Shown piece after piece: positions 1 through 11,307 of a stretch of DNA of 64,000 nucleotides. The stretch's first letter is position 1. Each line of letters begins with the position of its first letter. The notes beneath the pieces were generated by a model. That model was not told the DNA's origin and did no database searches. It saw nothing but the letters and a program-made list of their open reading frames with translations. The stretch is from assembly GCF_000237925.1 (NCBI RefSeq), contig NC_031495.1, positions 35,472,062 through 35,536,061 on the forward strand, in the 5' to 3' direction. This DNA is from Schistosoma mansoni (Eukaryota > Platyhelminthes > Trematoda > Strigeidida > Schistosomatidae). The translations under genes and the position numbers were made by a program.

Positions 1-171
1 CAGCAGCTGGTTCTACCTGAACATCAAAGTGAATAGCAGTCCCTTCCTCAATTTCACCAACGAATTGTGGTTGCTGAAGAATAACAGGTGCTTCGTGTGG
101 ACTTTCGTCTTCCCACACGGTACCACGTGGTGCATGTAGGTTTGCTTCTATGGCTTCGATTGCTAGTAGAC
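1..171 (-). CDS. Kettin-like exon 8: linker and start of Ig4 (cut by window edge)
   Basis: The acceptor TTTTTAAAG ends at 172. The linker contains LLAIEAIEANLHAP and an acidic stretch, then PQFVGEIEEGTAIHFDV opens the fourth Ig domain. The exon is cut at base 1. Confidence 0.5.
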
Positions 172-3100
172 CTTTAAAAAGAATAACACTTGAAATTACC
201 GCAATTCCTCAGCATCTTATTTATATGATTGTTACACCAGATAGATAAATTACCTTTTTCTTTGTCACCTGGAAGTTGACTTGCAGCGATTATACTTCCA
301 GTAGCTTCACATAATAGATTTGAAGGACCACAATCAGCTGATCCATATTCTGTCGAAATATGACAAGTGTATGCACCTGTGTCATTTGGCTGAGCATAAT
401 GAATTTTCAGACTGGCAATTCCAAGTTCTAAACTTCCTGTGATTCGAGAACCTTATTTTTGAAAAAAAGATTTGAAAATTAGATTAATTTATTTAATATT
501 ATGAACAACCGTTTATTTGGTTTTAAGACTAAGTAAGAATACGCTCAAGATTTTGTACAATTTCTCAATGCAATCAACTAAATAAGCAAATAGAGATGTC
601 AGATGAATAATGCTTCCATACCGTCAATTGTTCATATTATATAGATGATACTAGCCAATAGTTGATTGTATTGTATTATTTTATTATCCATTCCTTTGAA
701 ACGAGACATAATGAGCTTGCATGATATCATTATTCTAGGCAGGAATGAAGTTTAGAATAAGTTCCTGCAAGAAACTGACAGCTATTTATACTTTCACTAC
801 ATCACCAAATAATTGACAAAGTAATAAAAGAATTATGAGCTAATTTGTTACTTTATAGTGTCGGTTACTATGTTAAGCCCACATAACTTATTCTAGCTTC
901 TGGACAGGCCAATTTATCCAATCTTCTTGAGTCACGTTTTGACCTTGTTAATTATTCCCTTATCAATCCTGACTGTTTTTATATGAGTGTATGTGGGCGT
1001 ACATTTTATCCTACTCATCACATGTCTGTAGCTTTTTTTGTGTGTATTGTATTTCTGACGTTTCGTGATTTAATATAAGCCACTTCTTCAGTGTGAATAA
1101 AATATATTTATTATTAACCTTTTTACTCAATGCTCAATTTATTTGAAACTACCAAGTCTAGCCTTGACAATTATGCTTATAAACTTATTAGTATAAAAGA
1201 TCTATTACACATAATGATGACAGATCTGTCGTGTTCTTTAAACCCTGGAAAACATAATTCTATGCTTCATAGAGGCGTAATGCGTTGAATAAGCCTTATG
1301 AAATATGTGTGTCCAATTCTTGTTGACATTAAAAGTTATTAGTTTGTAAATGAAGAATTATCCGTTTATCATCGATTGATTTCTATTGTTTCAATTTAAA
1401 GTAAAGGTATTTGTTTGGCTTGTTGGGTGATTAAACTATTTCTATGTCAGAAATCTGAATACTAAGTCTGCTTTAACGATTCGTTGAAATCTCAAAATTT
1501 TGTTTTAATTTTTATTGAGTACATGTTGGGTTGGTGACTGAATTTCTGGCAGGTTTGTTGAATACGTTGAATTCGATTATTGTTGATACTGAGAAGCTAC
1601 TCTGTGAATACAAAATATAGTTTACAACCAATAATTACTTTCTAAATGTTATCTTAGACTATTTGTTATGTCCTAGTGAAGAATAAATTACGGGTAATTT
1701 CTGAGATCTATTAATGAACTAATATTACATACATATTCCTATTGTATGTCCGTTTAGTAACTAGATTATGTATATCTATATTCCTCTTATCATAGGCTTC
1801 ATTTTGACCTATAGATTATTATTATACGATTTACTGTTCCTAAATTATACTCAGTTTATTGATTACTGTCTCCCACGTTCACAGCCACATCTGGCTTGAT
1901 CTTGTACAAATGTTATTTTCTACTTTATGGTGTGATGCAGTCCGTTTGGCTGGTATATAAGCCAAGTATGTTTGAAATAAATGATTCACATAGAAGTTGT
2001 TATTGGTGTTCTGGCCCCAACTGGAAGGGCTAGACGGACAAAGGATAAATAAGGACGCTAGGCTGCTCATACAGGTTGAACGTCATTGATTTGGCACGGT
2101 GCTAAGATTAGATAAGTCGTATTTCGATTGGTGGGTATATCACGTGATAAAAGCCGGGCATAAATTCACAACACTACTAATTTTTAAAATTATATCAACG
2201 TAAAATAAGAACGGCTTTAAGTGCTTATTTATACCCATTTATTAACCGTTTGTTCTAGTAAAGCATCGTGTGACTAAAACATTAACAACAACCATGATAA
2301 TATCTGTTCTCATTGCGTACGTAAATGTACACGTTATTTTTCATAAATCTTGTCTTCACAATCAGTTTATGGGTAAAGAAGTGGTACTATGTCCAATCTA
2401 GGCTAAGTATAATGTAGTAAATCAGTTTAATAATACTAACTGAGGTTACATGAAAATTTCTGCTTAAATTATTTACCTGTTTTAACAACTTGACCATCAC
2501 GTTTCCACTCGATAACCACACGATCTCCATTTCCACAGTCAACAGGTACAGAAAAGATTACAGATTCATCTTCACTAACTTGGACTGAAGAAGGTTCTAA
2601 ATTCGCTTTGAAAGATGGAGGTATACCCTGAACAGTTGAGTTTGTCATGCTAAAATAAAGTTTTATTTTGGTGAAAATGATTCTCGTTTATTAATTTAAG
2701 TTGAGAAGGGAGGAAATATTAACTGCATATAATGGACTTAACTACAGAACATACTAAGTGTTGAAATCTACTTAATCAGATTTGTATTAAATCTAAAGAT
2801 AATTGTAAGTTTTGAATTGTTAAGTGATTGTTTATAATGTTATTTTGGAAAACGCTGTACATCAAAAAATGTGACCAGCTATTTCACTAGGCTTTGGAAG
2901 CTTTCGATAGTTCATCGATTTTAAAGAAATGTATATTCTTAGATGCCTTATAATGATCGCTATGCTATAAATTGTGCTTACTTCGCCTACAATATACTTC
3001 AATACTTAACAGTATTGTTTTCAACATGAAGCAAATATCGTATAGCTTTAAGTACGCCTGGTATGAAGTTTGCTTAGTACTCATAACCCTGATACTTAAA

Positions 3101-4173
3101 AGAATGGTTTACATTAAGATTGGTTATATATAAAGGTTCATTTTCAGTGAACATTCACCACTAGAATAGCCACTAAGAAGCAACTTCCACTATCTAATAC
3201 TATTTAACAAATGCGAAATAAAGTGATAAATAATATCAGATGAATGGAACATACTAATCGTAATCCTCGCCAGGCTCCTCTAGTTGTTTTAAATGATTTA
3301 TGGATTGTTGATCGAGAATCGATTTGGTAACAATTCGTTCTTCTGGTTGGCATCTAAATGTAAAGGCAAAGATTGAAATAACAAATAACGTAATACATTT
3401 TATTCATGAAATTTAAAATTTGATGTACCAGGTTTCCGGTCACATTGTCAACTAGATCTACATATAATTTCACTGTATTCAAAGTTGAAGTAAGCAAAAC
3501 ATGGTTCATAAGTGGTTCACAAGTCTAGGAATTATATATTAAGTAACGAAACAGTTTGATTGGTTCAAATAATGATTTCATTTGGTTATTTTTCCTTTTG
3601 AAACCTGCTCTGAATGAATGAATTTTTCAGGAAGATTTTTAGTCAGGTTCTCTAAAGAATCAATCAGTGTTAATTATAATGTTTATGATTTCTTTATTAA
3701 CTAGGAAAGTTCCCCTATTTGAGAGGAAATTTTCTCGAAGTTCCAATCCGGCGTTGTTGAAAACTGTTCGAACGCATAAAATCTAGATCCCAAACATTCG
3801 GCTGATTGCTTAACGATATAAATTATCGCTTTAATTTAATACTCATTATCTTTTTATTCAAAGCAGACACAATAATGCCATATAATGTTCTTCGGTCAAT
3901 TGTTTTCTGAAGATGATTGAAATTTATGGAAACAGTGAAAACAGATCAAATTAGAAGTTGGAATCCTTTGGAGACTAGAAATAAACAACATCACATTAAA
4001 TAATTACCTCAATTCCACAGGTTGGCTCTCCGTATGACCAAGCGCATTTGTAGCTACACAAACATACAACCCACTATCTTCGGCTAAACAGTAGCCGATT
4101 TCCAGAACGATTAAACCTCTGTCAAGAACAGCGTTGAAACGGCTTCCTGCACAAATAAACAAAGATCATTAAA

Positions 4174-4217
<44 letters not shown>

Positions 4218-7200
4218 GCGTTCATTAAATAGTAAAATCCTTAAATTTTCGTTATCGCTAGTTCAATTTATATTTGATAAGTTATCATACTTTATAAAAG
4301 AAATACCTGTGCCAACTGGTTGTCCATTTTTCATCCAATCAACTTGTAGTGTTGAATCACTTGTTGTATTTAAATATGCTTCTATTCTGACAGGTTCTCC
4401 TTCAAGAACATCACTACTACTAATCACCGGTTGTTGAGTAAACTGTGGTGCACTCTTTGGCTGACTTCTCTGATCACGTTCATATTCTTTTGTAGGTGCA
4501 CTAGTTGCTTGATAGAGATCAGCAGACTGTACATCCATGTGATCTTGACTTGGATCAATTTCAGGTATTACACTACAAAAAAGTATTAGAAGATTAATTG
4601 ATAACTATATAAAACGTCATAATGTTAAATTATATTTAAAAATTAGCGTTACCCATCATGATAAATATAGATTTATTGTTATATTTTCCATATTAATTCA
4701 TTGTTTGAAATATAAGCTATACTGAAGTCCTATGGAACTTTCTGATCTAGAGACGGACATTTTAATTCCTTTCTTGTATTAAATATGCTGCATACAAGTT
4801 ATCTCAGTTTGTATTTTCTAGAATATAATTACAATCACAATCGTGATACAACAGGCAAGTATCATAGCACTAAGTAGTCTGAAGATAATATTCTTTATGT
4901 ATCAAAGATGCAAATTCATAATTAGTAATTCTGGAAAACTCATTGAACCAACCCATTATTTGTTTTATTTTAGGTTACTCTGTCATTAACAGTGAACTAT
5001 TTTGTCAGTCATTTTTCTTAAAGGTCGTCTTGAAAATTAGTGAAAATTAATACATACTGCCATCTTAATATCCTAGATAGATGTTTGATACTACCCCAGT
5101 TCCGAATATAGATGTGCACAATCACGTCACTCTTGGACATTTGAATCATTGTATTCAACTAATGCATCTGACATTTAAGAAAACTATTTAATGTATCGTA
5201 CATTGGGTGAACGTGTTGCAAACGTCAGAGTCTATAATATTACTTGAATATGAAATATTTGGTTTGGTAATGAATAATTTGATAATCTATTAAAAAGAGA
5301 TTTTTACAATCTCTGAATTGGAAACTGATTTCCAATTTTTTAGCCTGAATTCTAAATCAAAACAGAGAATTTAGAACTATCCATGTTCACTTTGTTATTT
5401 GGAGTTTATACAAAAAGATTGAGGAACATAAGTTCTTCAGACAACAAATAATCTATAAGACTAAAATATTTTGTGTTTTAACTTTTGTTGACCTGACAAT
5501 ATGTTTGTAGGTCATTTATGTTGAAAACAAGTATCGAATGACTCATTATAATTTATGTCACTATTCATTCCGAAAGTAGACATTTGTTTTAAACATAAAT
5601 ATGTGCTTGTATATGTAAAAGTATGTTGACTAATTGTATGGTAGTTTATGGTGTTCTTGTGAAATGCAAATGCATACATCAATCATCATGGCTTAATATT
5701 AACACTTGTTTCCTATATAATGTGGTCAGATCATAGCAACCAGTACCACTTGCTAGATTTGACCCGAGTTTACATGTTATGTAATATGGTGACTGGACTA
5801 TGCAATACTATATGGTAGTGGGACATATTTTGTTCTTCGACGCTTAAAGCTTTGAAACTAGGTTTCATGCTTATCCATGACTATTAGGAAGACTTGTCTG
5901 CAATCATATAGATAATAGCTCTTTGATGAAGGGCTATCTGGCTTCGTTAAACAGCCAAAGTTCTCAGGCTGCAACTGATAAACAGACTATAATAAGTGCT
6001 TACAAGTTTAATATATCATTGACTGATATACAGTAACCAGTCATTATACATGTCTCATTTATAACAGAACTAAGAAATAGTTGGGTGTGCAACTGCAAAT
6101 ATTTCTTGATGATATACGCAATAACAGGAGTTCGACCTTTTTGATGAAAACAAATCTACTTGAATACTACACATAGACTTCTCATAAGTGCCGACAAACA
6201 CACAAATTAAGTCCAGGTTTTAGTACGAATGTATAAACTAAAAATAATTTTAAGCAAAGATGGATAGTGGCTAGCAGTGGAATCCAGGATGCGCGTTTCG
6301 CCCTACATGGGACTCGTCAGCTAGACGTACCTGCATCTCAGAGTTGATGTGCACTCCAAGACTCGAACTCATTACCTTTCGCTTCAAACGCCATCACGTT
6401 ATCCACTCAGCTACTGAGTCCTGATATCCATTTGCTTGTAGGATGGAGTTGAGGATACGACGGATATTCTAGTTTTACAACTAGCAACCAGTAGTATCTT
6501 CTATAATCGTTCGTTCCCAGTCAAATAGAAACCAGAAGTCAGACGAGAAGAGACAGGAAAGATATATTTGATTCGTTACCAATATATCTAGAGACTTCGT
6601 TATTAACTGGCTATTGCAACGTAGGAGCTGTGTCCCACGCCGTGTTGCAACGTGATCTGGTACGGATGCATGACCGAAAGCCTTCAGCTAAACAAGTCCA
6701 CTTAAACAACGTGGTCAGCATCCAATGTCGAACACTCAATGAGCTATTGATTTTGAGGAGTTATTTACAGCTACAGGGTTAAGACTATATCGAGGCAATA
6801 CGCACAGTATGCACATATGCCAATAAGAGACTGATCAATTTCAGTCTTAAACATCAATGGGAAGATTCAAACAAACAATACCAAGTGAATTTAGAAATAA
6901 TTTTATTTCAAGGATTTTATGCTTGTGACTACACCTAATTTCTTTTTAAGGAAATCATTGGACAGAACAGAAAAAAGAAAAAAACTGGAATAATCAATTT
7001 GGTTACCGTCTATTTCAAAATTTTAATTATAGTAAATTAATTTTAATAGTTGAGATCATGAGTCGATTGAAGTTGGACCACCATGGAAAACCTGGAATCA
7101 CTGGACGGCCGTTTCGTCCTAGTGTGGGACTCCTCACGATCTCAACCATTAAAATTACTATAATATCTACAAAAACCCTTCTGATATAGTAAATTAAACA

Positions 7201-10200
7201 GTTAGAAATTAGATGGATAATTAGATATTGAACACATTCCAGAAAACAAAACAAAAAATTAAAACAAGACGAAATCTATTCGTTTGTGTTCAATTAATTA
7301 TGTTTTAAACTTTTGATTGAAAAAATTTTTTCTCTTCCAAAACTGACAGTGATAATTAGTACATTAACCTAAACTACCCATAATGTCAAGAAAATGGTAA
7401 GTATATATACACAACAGATAGTATTAGAATTATTTCTATTCAGAAAGTTTAGCTAACTTCATATGGCTAGTTTGTTCTAATTACTGTCATACAGTAACAT
7501 TTGTAAATTTCAATTATTCTTTGAAACCTAGTCATATAAACTTTTTAGGATACATTACTTATCACAGATTGCTGGGTTTATACAATTCAAGTATTCAGTA
7601 TAGAGTTTTGTGCAGATTACATAATTTCATAGACTTTAATTCACCTCATTAATTAATAATAGACCGCCACTAAACTCTTGGAAGCATCAGACAACCGTTT
7701 CATACTCCTTAAAGTGTGCATCCACAAACTGTCATCCGTCAACTGAACATAGGATCTCCGGTCTCTCACGAATGTTTAACTTCTATACCTCTGAGATGGA
7801 ATCCAACGGCGTTAATGTCTAACTTAAACCAATTTGCGATATTCTGCAGCCATCTTTCATCGCTTATAGTGAATAACTGTCTTAGGTTTTCAATGATGAA
7901 CTAACTGATATTAATTTGTGATTTGAAATCTATGAAATTGCCATAGTCTCCGAAAAATCATATATCGATAATAATCATATGCTCACTAGTGACTAGCTTC
8001 TTGATAGGATTCAAGTGTTGTTGAAAATTTCACATAATTTCTTGGAAAGAGAAGCTGGATTTGTAGGATTCAATAACTTAAACTTTTATTTACTATAGTC
8101 ACATGTATCTCAGAATTTTCAAAAACTAACAAAGATGTGGAGGAGAATTGATCTGATGTTTAAATGTGTTTACCGACTTTTGTCTTCATTTCCTTTAAAA
8201 AAATAAAATTCATAACAACAACTTTCACACAATAATGGCTAAACTATCTTGATAATAACGTTGCAAAAGACAGAGAGTTGAAACATAAAACTAACTTGTG
8301 AGAGTTATCGAAAGAAGAAACTACAAATAATGACCATATATCATGGGAAAAATTGTTTAAACTGTAGAATATTTTCCACTTCATCACGGTATCAAACATA
8401 GAGTGCGGCATGAGTAATAATTTTTCCGAATGACTAGTTGTTGCCTCCATATTACTGATTCTCTTAGCCTATTCTGTGTGTAGGTACAAGCTAAACTTCA
8501 GTAATGAATGACCTCTTGGTCGGAATGTAGTATATCTGTTCACAGAAGCTAAGTTATTTTAGATGATCACTTCGATTATTCCCAAGTATTGTTAACCGTT
8601 GCTTCTCAAGAATTGGATTAATTCTAGCCGGGTGAATGAAAGACGAGGTTACAATTAGAGTTATACGATCAACTTGAAACTTAAACAACATAACAGAGAG
8701 CCCAAATAACTAACAATAACGTAAACTCTAAGCATTCTATAGCACATAGGACAGGAATAAAATGTCTACAGTTGCAAATACGTTCCAAAATTAAAAGTTG
8801 CTTCTGAATACGTTTATGCCCTTAGTTTATTGGGATTGTACTACAGTTGCATAATGAGTATAAAAACGGTTATGCAAACGGCTTACTATAAATCAATCTT
8901 GATAAAAATTCAAATAAACTCTGATACAGTTGTTATTCTTACTTTACTGGAACTGCCTCACTTTGAGCATGGCCATATGGATTTGAAATGACGCAAAAAT
9001 AAGTACCACTGTCTTCCGGGATTGTATAGATAACATCTAGTGATGCTAAACCACGTTCACACATTGTATTGTAACGAGAACCTCGATAAATTAAGTATAA
9101 AATATGATTTTATATTAAAATAACTGATTATTATAAAGAAATAACTTGTTTAGCATCATTTATGAAATAAGTCAACTACTGACCATGATGATGAATATCT
9201 TATCATTCCAGAACATAATGGGAATACCAACCAATATTGTGGTATAATGAGAGAGGATTAATCGATGAAATAAGTTAATATACTTATATGTAGCTACACC
9301 AAATAACATCGACTAGACTCGGTAATCGCTAATTGATAGTACGGTATTTGATTACGTTTTATTAAGAGATTTAAAATACCCTTCTTTATCAAATGACCAT
9401 TCATTGTAGGCATCAATACTAAATAAGTAAAGACTGACAGTTGGGTATCACAAAAAAGCTGCCAAAGTATGATAAAACAGTTGAAGTTAATAACTTGACA
9501 AGTTTTTGTTCGCCGAATAGTTAGTGATCATACAACTAAACAGATAACTTACATTTTAAAAATATGGATTACATGGTGAAGTTCCTAACTGCTTCTATCC
9601 ATCTAAGGATAGATCTCATCAACTATCGAATATGATACTTCCTATTCAATAAATTGCCTTACATCTGGTATGCAGTATCAATGTAAGTATAAAATAAATG
9701 TGGATGAAAATGAAATGAGATATGGATATTTTTTCGGTGTGAAATACTCATTTGGACGATGCCTACAATGTTTATTCAGTAAAGGGGAAAATTCCATCCA
9801 CACTTCCAAAAAGACGTTATCTCACAAGTCACAGATAAAAAGACCTTTCATTAACCTAATCAATTACACTTTAATTATTACCTTACAGATGTTAGGAGCA
9901 TATAATTTTCTCAGTAGTTATTACAATGATAATTGAATATAACTCGAATTAAGTTATTTGCTTTTAAATAACTGATATCGGAACGATGACAGGTTTGTAA
10001 AGAAAAACTAAAATATTCAGAAAGATGTGCTTTTCTTGATAAGTCAGCTACTAATCAAAGTCACATATCATGTTTATTCCTAAGTACAATGGAAAGGGAT
10101 TATGCGAATCGATACTGAAGTACAAAGCGAACTAAGAAACCTCCTATATCAAATTAAAGTCTGATGAACTTTTTCTGAATGAAGTGAAAATGATTTTTTT

Positions 10201-11307
10201 TATTTTGTAAGTGCTGTTTAATTCAGGGTATCGACAACATGTGACAAAATATCAAGCTTCAATATTTGACCATAATATTCAGATCCTCAAATTACAGTTT
10301 TTCGTATATAAAACACGTTATTGATCTTGACGAGTAAGGTTGATTGCTAATTGTTGCACACCTGATTATTGTGTCGCCAGTATTTTGACCTCCACACAAA
10401 TTCAATCCAGAAAAGTTTCGTGTTTGACCACTCATAATGTACTAAGCCTCTAGTTTCATTTATCTTAATTGCTTCTGTTCCATTTATGATTACCTTCTTG
10501 TTGTTTGGTATTTTTCAGTTCGGTATCTAAATAAATTTCATGACTAGTTTTTAAGATTATATTTTTATTTCTCCTTACGTTAGAAATGCATATTTCTTAT
10601 TCTATGGACATATTTTGTTAAGCCGAAACATTCAATCGATCACAAAGTGTATCCGATGAGATGTTGATTATTAATTGAGATCGTGAACCGATCAATATTA
10701 GACCACCGTTGAAAACCTTGAATCACTGGATGGCCGTTTCGTTCTAGTATCGGACTCCTCAGACGTGAGCACCCACGATCCTGCATGCGGGATTCAAACC
10801 CAGAACCTTCGGTCTCATGCACGAACGGTTAGTCTCTAGACTCTGAGGTGGAATCCAACGTTGTTAATGTCTCACTTTAACCAATCCACGATGATGATTA
10901 ATCCTGGATACTATTTCTTTACATTTTTAAAGCAGCCTATTAAATAAGTGGCTAGTTACATGGTTAATAATAATGAGGATTTATTAGCAGTAATATATCA
11001 ATAGTTATTACTAAATAATGTTTAGAAAAATACTTGATTTTAATACAATGACAATTTAATCACAATTACTCACCTGCGCTTAATGCAACACCATCTTTAA
11101 ACCATTGTACTTGTAAATCACCTGGAGGAGCTATTCGTAATTCTAAATGAACAGGTTCTCCCTCTGGTACTTCACCACCACCAGATAATGGACCTAAGAT
11201 TTGTGGGGGATTTCCAGGAGTAGATCCTTGATAAGCAGTGGCTGGCATAGCGACAGTTGACATGATATTGTTATTAATAAATTTCAGAATACAAGTTCAA
11301 TTATTAA
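1..11307 (-). CDS. Kettin/sallimus-like (titin-family) muscle Ig-domain protein, 5' part, partial
   Basis: Coding exons on the minus strand, in order: 11263-11074 (ATG at 11263), 9081-8943, 4572-4307, 4146-4018, 3353-3255, 2649-2477, 451-252 and 171-1, running off the window. Every intron is GT-AG and every junction keeps phase, giving about 455 residues. Three complete I-set Ig domains and the start of a fourth are visible. Each has the kettin pattern: a W[FMK].[DN]G strand, then G-S-R-[YFI] and a closing D[ST]G.Y.C motif (EDSGTYFC, EDSGLYVC, NDTGAYTC). The first Ig cysteine is replaced, as in kettin repeats. Kettin-type proteins bind actin near the Z-disc or dense body and set passive stiffness; this role is inferred from the family. 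A pyrimidine-rich TTTCTTAG acceptor ends at 11308, so the first coding exon probably begins at 11307 with a 44-base leader joined by cis- or spliced-leader trans-splicing. Unc-89 or twitchin-like identity is less likely because no kinase or Fn3 domain is seen. Confidence 0.5.
252..451 (-). CDS. Kettin-like exon 7: second half of Ig3
   Basis: Completes Gly, then SRITGSLELG, with NDTGAYTCHIS as the closing Ig motif. The linker then runs through GSIIAASQLPGDKEK. It ends in phase 1 at 252 before GTAATT; the following intron is only 80 bases. Confidence 0.5.
1000..1190 (-). repeat. Penelope-like terminal fragment with hammerhead-like core
   Basis: Lies in the kettin-like intron between exons 6 and 7. 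Read on the minus strand, 1104-1045 gives CTGAAGA, a GTGGCTTA/TAAATCAC hairpin, GAAA and CGTC. That is the order of a type I hammerhead with a minimal stem III. It matches a plus-strand segment at about 61733-61785. The adjacent plus-strand text near 1130-1165 (CAATGCTCAATTTATTTGAA) also recurs at about 61828, but in the opposite relative orientation. Hammerheads have been reported in Penelope-like elements; assignment to that class is inference. Confidence 0.5.
1865..2185 (+). repeat. LTR-like repeat D, copy 1
   Basis: About 310 bases alignable end to end with 21690-22005. It starts near TGTCTCC, ends near CACAACA, and has a TATA-box-like GGTATATAA and an AATAAA-like stretch in the middle. 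TG...CA ends plus these signals suggest a solitary LTR. No clear target duplication was found, so a non-LTR origin remains possible. Confidence 0.5.
2477..2649 (-). CDS. Kettin-like exon 6: first half of Ig3
   Basis: The acceptor TTTATTTTAG ends at 2650. Encodes IPPSFKANLEP, then an Ig half-domain with VIEWKRDGQVVKTG. It ends in phase 1 at 2477 before GTAAAT, at the same place within the Ig fold as exons 1 and 3. Confidence 0.5.
3255..3353 (-). CDS. Kettin-like exon 5: 33-codon acidic linker
   Basis: A 99-base exon encoding CQPEERIVTKSILDQQ and an acidic tail EEPGEDYD. It has phase 2 at both ends, so it can be skipped without a frameshift. It matches the roughly 35-residue linkers between kettin Ig domains. 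The donor is GTATGTT. Confidence 0.5.
4018..4146 (-). CDS. Kettin-like exon 4: second half of Ig2
   Basis: Begins at the invariant position before SRFNAVLDRG and contains EDSGLYVCVATNALGH, very close to the kettin consensus for the F-strand region. It ends in phase 2 at 4018 before GTAATT. Confidence 0.5.
4176..4213. repeat. (TA)n microsatellite
   Basis: About 19 TA units inside the 160-base intron between kettin-like exons 3 and 4. Length polymorphism is likely. No function is evident. Confidence 0.5.
4307..4572 (-). CDS. Kettin-like exon 3: inter-Ig linker and first half of Ig2
   Basis: The acceptor TTTTTTGTAG ends at 4573. A charged and polar linker of about 45 residues (IDPSQDHMDVQS, then Lys/Gln/Ser-rich) leads to PQFTQQP and an Ig half-domain with VDWMKNGQPVGTG. 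The exon ends in phase 1 at 4307 before GTATTT. Confidence 0.5.
6255..6900 (-). mobile_element. SINE-A (Sm-alpha type) copy 1, tRNA-like head plus hammerhead
   Basis: Lies in the large kettin-like intron between exons 2 and 3. On the minus strand the order is an A-box-like GCTGAGTGGATAACG, a B-box-like TTCGAGTCTTGG, a hammerhead, then CTAGCCACTATCCATC. The distal part near 6780-6890 carries the conserved end block (GAGGCAATACGCACAGTATG and AATAAGAGACTGATCA). About 330 bases between these blocks match no other copy here. Sm-alpha is a known schistosome SINE with a Pol III promoter and an active hammerhead. Confidence 0.5.
6276..6336 (-). ncRNA. Hammerhead ribozyme, Sm-alpha type, core intact
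   Basis: Minus strand: CTGACGA (6320-6314), stem II GTCC/GGGC, GAAA (6299-6296), stem III ACGC/GCAT and cleavage-site C. Stem I is CTAG against CTGG with one wobble. The GGTAC/ACGTAC-like tertiary element is partly changed. The only core-proximal flaw is one C-A mismatch in stem III. Probably competent for self-cleavage, weaker than the consensus. Confidence 0.5.
7041..7190. mobile_element. SINE-B fold-back derivative
   Basis: The left arm TTTTAATAGTTGAGATCATG and the right arm CGATCTCAACCATTAAAATTAC are inverted. Between them is only the distal half of the SINE-B unit, broken inside the hammerhead core: on the minus strand GTGAGGA replaces CTGAGGA and stem I is lost. It sits in the kettin-like intron between exons 2 and 3. 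Confidence 0.5.
8943..9081 (-). CDS. Kettin-like exon 2: second half of Ig1
   Basis: Begins after CGAG with the codon remainder that completes Gly, then SRYNTM, and ends near EAVPV with donor GTAAGA. It carries the closing Ig motif EDSGTYFC. Phases are 1 in and 2 out; the split codon completes as Asn with exon 3. Confidence 0.5.
10668..10905 (-). mobile_element. SINE-B monomer with degraded hammerhead
   Basis: Lies in the first kettin-like intron. The minus strand carries a tRNA-like head (GGTTTGAATCCCGC near 10803) and then CTGAGGA...GAAA. The catalytic core is present, but the stem I strand before CTGAGGA no longer pairs with the CAGTGATT strand after the cleavage site. Activity is unlikely. 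Confidence 0.5.
11074..11307 (-). CDS. Kettin-like exon 1: leader, start codon and first half of Ig1
   Basis: The ATG at 11263 opens MSTVAMPATAYQG, a short Pro/Gly-rich lead into an Ig half-domain containing VQWFKDGVALSAG. The exon ends in phase 1 at 11074 before GTGAG. The reading frame stays open back to a TGA near 11300. A strong acceptor, TTGCTTTCTTAG, ends at 11308. The ATG is therefore the best start, and the bases between are leader sequence. An earlier start through a further upstream exon joined at 11307 is not excluded. Confidence 0.5.

Noticed and set aside
9670-9936. 88-codon ORF inside the first kettin-like intron
   Set aside because: No recognisable family, and it is on the strand opposite the host gene; treated as chance.
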